Positions 14,218 through 18,649 of a stretch of 18,649 nucleotides of DNA are shown here, one piece after another. The number at the start of each line of letters is the position of its first letter. Position 1 is the first letter of the stretch. A model generated the notes under the pieces. It saw only the letters and a program-made list of their open reading frames with translations, was not told the origin of the DNA and did no database searches. The position numbers were made by a program, and so were the translations under genes. The DNA is from an uncultured Phascolarctobacterium sp. (GTDB taxonomy: Bacteria > Bacillota > Negativicutes > Acidaminococcales > Acidaminococcaceae), in the NCBI GenBank assembly GCA_900551335.1, contig URVO01000005.1, positions 1 through 18,649 on the forward strand. The letters run 5' to 3'.

Positions 14218-15141
14218 ATGATTAAAGATTTTAAGGCCGGAGTGAAGATTTGCCAGGCAGCGCTGGTGCGCGTGCAGAAGGTTGGCAATTCCTCTAACGG
14301 CGGCGTTTTTGCTCGCGGCATGCTGGAGGACAACAGCGGCCGTGTGGCTTTTATCTGCTTTGAGACAGCGCTGGTTGACAAGCTGCGCGACCTGGAGGGT
14401 GCAGTGCCGTTTATGATTAGCGGCGCTGTGGATATCAATAAGTTCGCTAATGATATGTCGCTGCAGGTTATTGTGCAGCGCCTGAATGACATTATGCCGG
14501 AGGACGATATCAGCCACCTACTGCCGCAGGGCGATTTTGATATTGAGGCGTATAAGACGAAGCTTGCCAACTATATCAAGTCGGTGCGCACGCCTGGTCT
14601 GCGTATGCTGCTGGAGGCCATTTTCAGCGGCGACACGTATGACAAATTCGTGAGAAATCCTGCCGGTATGCGTCTGCATCACGCATATATCGGCGGCCTT
14701 TTGCAGCATTCGATTGATGTGACGGGCATTGCTGTGGCACTGGCAGGTCAGCATGAGGGCGTAGATAAGGATTTGATTATCACCGGCGCTCTGCTGCATG
14801 ATATCGGCAAAATCCGTGAGATTTCCGCGGACTTTGGCTTCCCCTATACGTCTGAAGGACGCTATATGGGCCATATCGCTATGACCAGCATGATGGTGCA
14901 GGAGGCAGCTATGCGCCTGCGCATTCCGCCTGCGCGTCTGGAGAAGCTGCAGCATGTGCTGCTGTCGCACCATGGCGACAATGAAAAGGGCTCGCCTGTA
15001 GCCTGCGCTACGCGTGAGGCCTTCATCGTGCATTATGCTGATGAAATCAACGCTGTTATGAACCAGTTCGAGCAGCGCGAGGGCAAGAGCGCCTGGGAGT
15101 ACAACAGGATGCTGGGGCGTAATATTTACGTAGATAAATAA
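14218..15141 (+). CDS. yhaM: 3'-5' exoribonuclease YhaM family (OB plus HD domain)
   Basis: Probable 3'-to-5' exoribonuclease acting on single-stranded RNA (and DNA) in the cytosol. The 307 aa begin with an OB-fold nucleic-acid-binding region (about 12-95) followed by an HD phosphohydrolase domain. The metal ligands are visible: H164 in LLQHS, H194-D195 in ALLHDIGK, H251-H252 in LLSHHG and D275 in VHYADEIN. Length and domain order match YhaM/CBF1 proteins. AAGGAG (14203-14208) is 9 nt before the ATG and begins right after the previous stop codon. The stop overlaps the next start by one base (TAATG), so the following metallopeptidase is probably translated by re-initiation. Confidence 0.92.
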   Translation: MIKDFKAGVKICQAALVRVQKVGNSSNGGVFARGMLEDNSGRVAFICFETALVDKLRDLEGAVPFMISGAVDINKFANDMSLQVIVQRLNDIMPEDDISHLLPQGDFDIEAYKTKLANYIKSVRTPGLRMLLEAIFSGDTYDKFVRNPAGMRLHHAYIGGLLQHSIDVTGIAVALAGQHEGVDKDLIITGALLHDIGKIREISADFGFPYTSEGRYMGHIAMTSMMVQEAAMRLRIPPARLEKLQHVLLSHHGDNEKGSPVACATREAFIVHYADEINAVMNQFEQREGKSAWEYNRMLGRNIYVDK

Positions 15142-15869
15142 TGGCAGGCCGCGCGATAATCAAGGAGAAGCTTATTTCTCTGCATGGTCTGGAAATCCTG
15201 GTGCAGTACAAGCTGGTGAAGAATATTACGCTGCGCGTGTGCGCTGATAACCGGATTAAGCTGTCTGTGCCTTATATTATCACGGACAGGGAGCTGCACA
15301 GCTTTCTTGCAGAAAAGGAAGCCTGGCTGCGCTCTAAGCTGGAGCTGCGCAGGCAGCGGCCGGAGAAGCGCTATCTCATGGGCGAGGTGCCCTTCGACGG
15401 CGAGCATATCTGGCTGTGGGGCGAAAAAATTCAGTGCTGCTTCGATGTGGATAAGAAGGCCGGCATAAGCTTTTGGCAGACACCTGACTGCCTGCGCTTC
15501 ACTGTGCCGCGCGAGCTGACGGAGGAGCAGAAGCTGGAGCTGGTCGAGTCCTGGTATATGTATCAGGTGCGCGAGGCTGGCAGCAGGCTGCTCGACAGCT
15601 GGCAGAAGAAAATCGGCGTGCGCTATACAGGACTCCATGTGCATACGATGAAAACGCGCTGGGGCTCCTGCAACGTGCGCTCCGGCCGCATCAACCTCAA
15701 TGCGCTGCTGGCCTGCTGGCCGCGTGAATGTCTGGAGTATATCGTTGTGCATGAGCTGACGCATCTGCTGGAGGCCAGCCACAGTCCGCGCTTTCATGCG
15801 CTGGTGGGCAAGGCGCTGCCGGAATGGAAGCAGCGCAAGCGTATTTTGGAGAGCTTTCAGCCGCTTTGA
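15141..15869 (+). CDS. YgjP-like (DUF45, WHG-type) metallopeptidase
   Basis: Zinc metallopeptidase-like cytosolic protein of the YgjP/DUF45 family (SprT-like fold). The 242-aa chain has an N-terminal beta-rich region (about 10-125) and a C-terminal catalytic part: TRWGSCNVRSG with the conserved WGSC (174-177), then VVHELTHLLEASHS, an HExxH motif (H204, E205, H208) with third ligand H214. The physiological substrate is unknown to me. There is no separate good Shine-Dalgarno; the ATG overlaps the yhaM stop, which points to coupling. No clear terminator follows. Position at the end of an RNA-related gene group may hint at a role there, but that is only context. Confidence 0.88.
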   Translation: MAGRAIIKEKLISLHGLEILVQYKLVKNITLRVCADNRIKLSVPYIITDRELHSFLAEKEAWLRSKLELRRQRPEKRYLMGEVPFDGEHIWLWGEKIQCCFDVDKKAGISFWQTPDCLRFTVPRELTEEQKLELVESWYMYQVREAGSRLLDSWQKKIGVRYTGLHVHTMKTRWGSCNVRSGRINLNALLACWPRECLEYIVVHELTHLLEASHSPRFHALVGKALPEWKQRKRILESFQPL

Positions 15870-15985
15870 GGCGAGAAACTTTTCGTTTACTATGTTCTGG
15901 ATGGCCTAAAGCTTTTTTACACTGCGCGTTTATGATAAAAGAGGCATATTTATGTAAATCTTTTGTGAAAGACGGCAATGTGACC

Positions 15986-16020
15986 TACAAGATGTGTTAT
16001 AATTAGATTAACATCTTGTA
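15986..16020 (+). promoter_or_regulatory. Two-component operon promoter enclosed in a perfect inverted repeat
   Basis: TGT plus a perfect TATAAT (15998-16003) forms an extended -10; no good -35 is present. The -10 lies between TACAAGATGT (15986-15995) and its exact reverse complement ACATCTTGTA (16011-16020), 10-bp arms with a 15-nt spacer. The right arm begins at about the expected transcription start. This arrangement suits an operator for a dimeric regulator covering the core promoter; there is no T-run, so a terminator is unlikely. Confidence 0.6.
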
Positions 16021-16040
16021 TATGGCAGGAGTGATGAAAA

Positions 16041-16739
16041 ATGACCAAACAGAAAATTTTAATTGCTGATGATGAAGCGCAGATTCGTGAGATTTTGCGC
16101 ATATACTTTGAAAAGGAAGACTTCGACGTTATCGAAGCCGAGGATGGCGCCGACGCTATCCTGAAGGTGCAGTCCGAAAAGCCGGATATTCTGCTGCTCG
16201 ATATTATGATGCCTGTTTTAGACGGCATCGAGGTGTGCAAGCAGGTACGCAAAATGTCTGATTTGCCGATTATCATGGTAACGGCGAAGGATGATGACGA
16301 TGACCGCATTGCCGGTCTGGAAATCGGTGCTGATGATTATATCACGAAGCCGTTCAATTCGCGTGAGGTTGTGGCACGCGTGAAGGCAGTGCTGCGCCGC
16401 GCCGGTACGCAGGAGAAGAAGGGCGATACCTCGCGTATCACCTATCCTGGCCTGATTATCGACATGGATCAGTATCAGGTTACGGCCTTCGGCAACAAAA
16501 TGACCTTCACCACGAAGGAAATGGAGCTGCTGTGGTGCCTGGCTTCTAATCCAGGCAAAGCGTTCAGCCGTAATCAGCTGCTGGAGACCATCTGGGGCTA
16601 TTCCTATTACGGCGACACCCGTACTGTTGATACGCATATCAAACGCATCAGACAGAAGCTGAACATTCCGCCTGATTCCAAATGGGATATTACGACCATC
16701 TGGGGCGTAGGCTACAAATTTGAGCTGAAGGATAAATAA
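16041..16739 (+). CDS. OmpR/PhoB-family response regulator
   Basis: DNA-binding response regulator of 232 aa. The receiver domain (1-120) shows the acidic pair D10-D11, phosphoacceptor D54 in LLLDIMMP, the signalling Thr81 and Lys103 in TKPF. The C-terminal winged-helix domain (about 132-228) contains TTKEMELLWCLASNPGKAFSR and DTRTVDTHIKRIRQKL, typical of OmpR/PhoB. By pattern it resembles the ResD/PhoP/WalR branch; the exact paralogue cannot be fixed. AGGAG (16027-16031) is 9 nt before the ATG. The sensor kinase starts 3 nt after the stop, so they form one unit and are presumably cognate. Confidence 0.93.
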   Translation: MTKQKILIADDEAQIREILRIYFEKEDFDVIEAEDGADAILKVQSEKPDILLLDIMMPVLDGIEVCKQVRKMSDLPIIMVTAKDDDDDRIAGLEIGADDYITKPFNSREVVARVKAVLRRAGTQEKKGDTSRITYPGLIIDMDQYQVTAFGNKMTFTTKEMELLWCLASNPGKAFSRNQLLETIWGYSYYGDTRTVDTHIKRIRQKLNIPPDSKWDITTIWGVGYKFELKDK

Positions 16740-16742
16740 TTC

Positions 16743-18284
16743 ATGAAAAAGTCCCTTAGTACACGCTTGATGTATAGTTTTATGACTATTGTAATTATCA
16801 TCGTCGTGGGGATTACAGCCGGCATATCTTATCTTATCGCCGACTATTTCTTTAAGATTAAGGAGCAGGAGCTGGCCGAGAAGGGCAATGAGATGGGCGA
16901 AACCATTGAGGCCTTTATCCGTCTGGACGACAGGGATATGCTTTACCGCTATATTCTCGCTGTCGACAGGCTTGTTGGTGCTCGTATATGGCTTTTTGAT
17001 GATAATTATGAGCTTTTGGCGGCTTCTTATTATGATGCGGAGACAGACGCCAAGGGAAATCTTGTCGACAATTCGCTGAAAAATTATCTAAAAAATGGCG
17101 CTCCCTCGCAGGCTTCGCTGCAGCAAAGTGCCCAAAAGCTTAACCAGGATATCAAATATCGCATCAAGGTTATTCTGCGCGATATTTATGCAGGCAACTC
17201 CTTTAAATCGCAGATTTATCATCCCTATTATAAGGAGCAGGTTATTCTTGTAGGCGTGCCCTATACTATTTCTGCGGAAAAGAAGGGCGCTATCCTGATG
17301 ATTGAGCCGTTGAGCGGCTTTGAAAAATTTCTGCGTAATGTTTATATCTACATTATGATAGTCGGCATTATTGCTATTATCGTGAGCCTCTTCCTCGTGA
17401 AGCGCTTGTCCGCACTGATTATCCGACCGGTGCTCGACATGAAGAATAACGCTCAGGCCATGGCGCAGGGCGATTATTCACGCAGGCTGGATGTGAAGGG
17501 CGACGATGAGATTGCCGAGCTTGGCGACGCGCTCAATTCCTTAGGTAAGGATCTGGACGCTTATATTGCCAAGATGGAGCGCACGGAAAAAATTCGTCGT
17601 GACTTCGTAGCGAATGTATCGCATGAGCTGCGCACGCCGATTACGATTATCCGTGGCTATAATGAGGCTATCTGCGACGGCATGGTAACGGATCCTGATG
17701 TACTCGCACGTTATCGTGGCCTGATTAATGAAGAAACGGTCCGCTTGGAGCGCATGGTTCGTGAGCTGCTGGATATTAGCAGACTGGAATCGAGCGATCC
17801 GCTGACTGTGAATAATATGGATGAGCTGCCGCTGGCCGGCATCATCCGCAACGTCGCCGAAAAATTGGCGGTCAGATGCGTGAAGAATAACGTTACCTTC
17901 ACCGTTCATGCCGACGATACGATAAAAATTTTGGGCGATGGAGACCAAATGGTGCAGTTAATTATGATTTTGTGCGATAATGCCTTGAAATATTCGCCAA
18001 AAAATGGTACTGTATCAATAGGCGCAAATAAGCTTGAGGATGGCAGCGTGCTTTTGACCGTTGCGGACCAGGGCAGGGGTATACCTGAAGCAGATATTCC
18101 TTTTATCTGGGAGCGCTTCTATAAGGTTGATAAATCCCATTGCCGCACTGTTCCGGGAACAGGTCTGGGGCTGGCGATTGCCAAGGAGATTATTCGCGTT
18201 CACGGCGCCAGTGCCGAGGTAACTAGCAAATGTGGTTCTGGTACTACATTTGAAATAAAATTTCCAAAGGATAAGGTAGTATGA
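16743..18284 (+). CDS. Membrane sensor histidine kinase
   Basis: Cognate kinase of the preceding regulator, 513 aa. TM1 is at about 11-33, an extracytoplasmic sensor region at about 34-197, TM2 at about 198-219, HAMP at about 220-272, and HisKA with phosphoacceptor His294 in NVSHELRTP. The ATPase domain has N box NALKYSPKNG (413-422), G1 DQGRGIP, F box IWERFYK and G2 GTGLGLAIA. All catalytic motifs are intact. The roughly 160-residue sensor region has mixed alpha/beta character, possibly a single-Cache/PAS-like fold, and carries no motif naming its ligand. AAGGA (about 16729-16733) lies upstream of the ATG. The stop overlaps the yqeG start in ATGA. Confidence 0.93.
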   Translation: MKKSLSTRLMYSFMTIVIIIVVGITAGISYLIADYFFKIKEQELAEKGNEMGETIEAFIRLDDRDMLYRYILAVDRLVGARIWLFDDNYELLAASYYDAETDAKGNLVDNSLKNYLKNGAPSQASLQQSAQKLNQDIKYRIKVILRDIYAGNSFKSQIYHPYYKEQVILVGVPYTISAEKKGAILMIEPLSGFEKFLRNVYIYIMIVGIIAIIVSLFLVKRLSALIIRPVLDMKNNAQAMAQGDYSRRLDVKGDDEIAELGDALNSLGKDLDAYIAKMERTEKIRRDFVANVSHELRTPITIIRGYNEAICDGMVTDPDVLARYRGLINEETVRLERMVRELLDISRLESSDPLTVNNMDELPLAGIIRNVAEKLAVRCVKNNVTFTVHADDTIKILGDGDQMVQLIMILCDNALKYSPKNGTVSIGANKLEDGSVLLTVADQGRGIPEADIPFIWERFYKVDKSHCRTVPGTGLGLAIAKEIIRVHGASAEVTSKCGSGTTFEIKFPKDKVV

Positions 18285-18649
18285 TTTTAAAGTATGTTTG
18301 TCCCGATTACAGAGTAAAGAGTATTTTTGATATTTCTCCGAAATGGCTGAAACGCAACGGCTATATGAAGATTGTTGTTGATATCGACAACACTCTGCTG
18401 CCGCGCGACAAAGGCCTCGTAGGTCCGCGTGCGATGACCTGGATTCGTCAGCTGCATCAGCTGGGCATCAACATCGCACTGATTTCTAATAATGGCGGTG
18501 ATCGCATTAAAGCGATTACTCGTCAAACCGGTCTGGGCACGATTATGCGTGCTGCTAAGCCGTTGCCGATGGCTTACAAGCAGATTACTAAGGCTATGGG
18601 CGGCGGCAAGATTCTTTTCGTTGGCGATCAGCTGCTGACCGACGTTCTG
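18281..18649 (+). CDS. yqeG: YqeG-family HAD phosphatase, 5' part (3' end outside window)
   Basis: HAD-superfamily (IIIA) phosphatase of the YqeG family. The 123 visible residues contain HAD motif I DIDNTLLP with the nucleophile Asp, motif II in LISNNG, and GDQLLTDVL as the acidic motif IV region at the window edge. The family is about 170 aa long, so roughly 50 residues are missing. In B. subtilis yqeG sits with yqeH in a ribosome-assembly gene cluster; yeast Gep4 is a phosphatidylglycerophosphatase relative, so either role is possible. The ATG shares the ATGA overlap with the kinase stop, and AAAGGA (18266-18271) lies 9 nt upstream. The frame stays open to the last base. Confidence 0.9.
   Translation, partial: MILKYVCPDYRVKSIFDISPKWLKRNGYMKIVVDIDNTLLPRDKGLVGPRAMTWIRQLHQLGINIALISNNGGDRIKAITRQTGLGTIMRAAKPLPMAYKQITKAMGGGKILFVGDQLLTDVL

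Noticed and set aside
15870..15985. Possible terminator or second promoter after the YgjP-like gene
   Set aside because: There are T-runs and a TTTACA, but no stem of adequate length and no -10 at proper spacing could be found.
1..18649. CRISPR array, tRNA/rRNA genes, intact insertion sequence, prophage or defence system
   Set aside because: No repeat-spacer pattern, tRNA-like cloverleaf, transposase, integrase or defence-type protein was seen on either strand; the only repeat-type element found is at 8281-8410.

Overview
This 18.6 kb window is a densely packed chromosomal segment with 20 protein-coding genes, all on the + strand, two of them cut by the window edges. The gene content is Firmicutes-like: phoH-ybeY-cdd-era-recO, trmK next to a Nif3-family gene, yhaM, yqeG, and an OmpR-type response regulator with its kinase. 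It also encodes a 502-residue Wzi-type outer-membrane beta-barrel with a signal peptide and a C-terminal phenylalanine, which implies an outer membrane. Together these suggest a diderm Firmicute of the class Negativicutes, perhaps a gut lineage such as the Acidaminococcaceae. This is inference from gene families, not a database match. Coding regions favour G/C-ending codons; the intergenic regions are AT-rich with clear sigma-A type promoters, many of them extended -10 (TGn-TATAAT).

Layout. (1) 1-4837, central sugar metabolism: 3' part of an alpha-phosphoglucomutase, then galU closed by a terminator; a DEAD-box-type RNA helicase with its own promoter; then pgi with its own promoter and terminator. 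(2) 4904-5693: an alpha/beta hydrolase with its own promoter. (3) 5694-11015: a probable operon of a lipoprotein cyclophilin, phoH, ybeY, cdd, era, a CorC-like CBS protein and recO, dealing with RNA/ribosome maturation, nucleotide salvage and DNA repair. A compact MITE-like palindromic repeat sits between cdd and era. (4) 11016-12637: the Wzi-like outer-membrane protein as a single transcription unit. (5) 12650-15869: trmK, a Nif3-family gene, yhaM and a YgjP-type metallopeptidase, tightly packed or overlapping. (6) 15986-18649: a two-component system followed by yqeG with a 4-nt overlap; the promoter lies inside a perfect inverted repeat.

How the genes fit together. Phosphoglucomutase, GalU and Pgi form the glucose-6-P / glucose-1-P / UDP-glucose node that supplies envelope polysaccharide. 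A Wzi-type protein could act at the surface end of such a pathway. YbeY, PhoH, Era, the RNA helicase, YhaM, TrmK and YqeG all have known or suspected roles in RNA or ribosome metabolism, so much of the window is translation upkeep.

Most of the window is ordinary conserved housekeeping DNA, and I did not find a convincing new multi-gene system. The points most worth a second look are: era and the next gene, corC, both have a good Shine-Dalgarno placed for an AUA codon instead of a normal start; the palindromic repeat directly upstream of era; and the inverted repeat around the two-component promoter. No intergenic stretch exceeds 300 bases. No tRNA, rRNA, CRISPR array or intact insertion sequence was seen.
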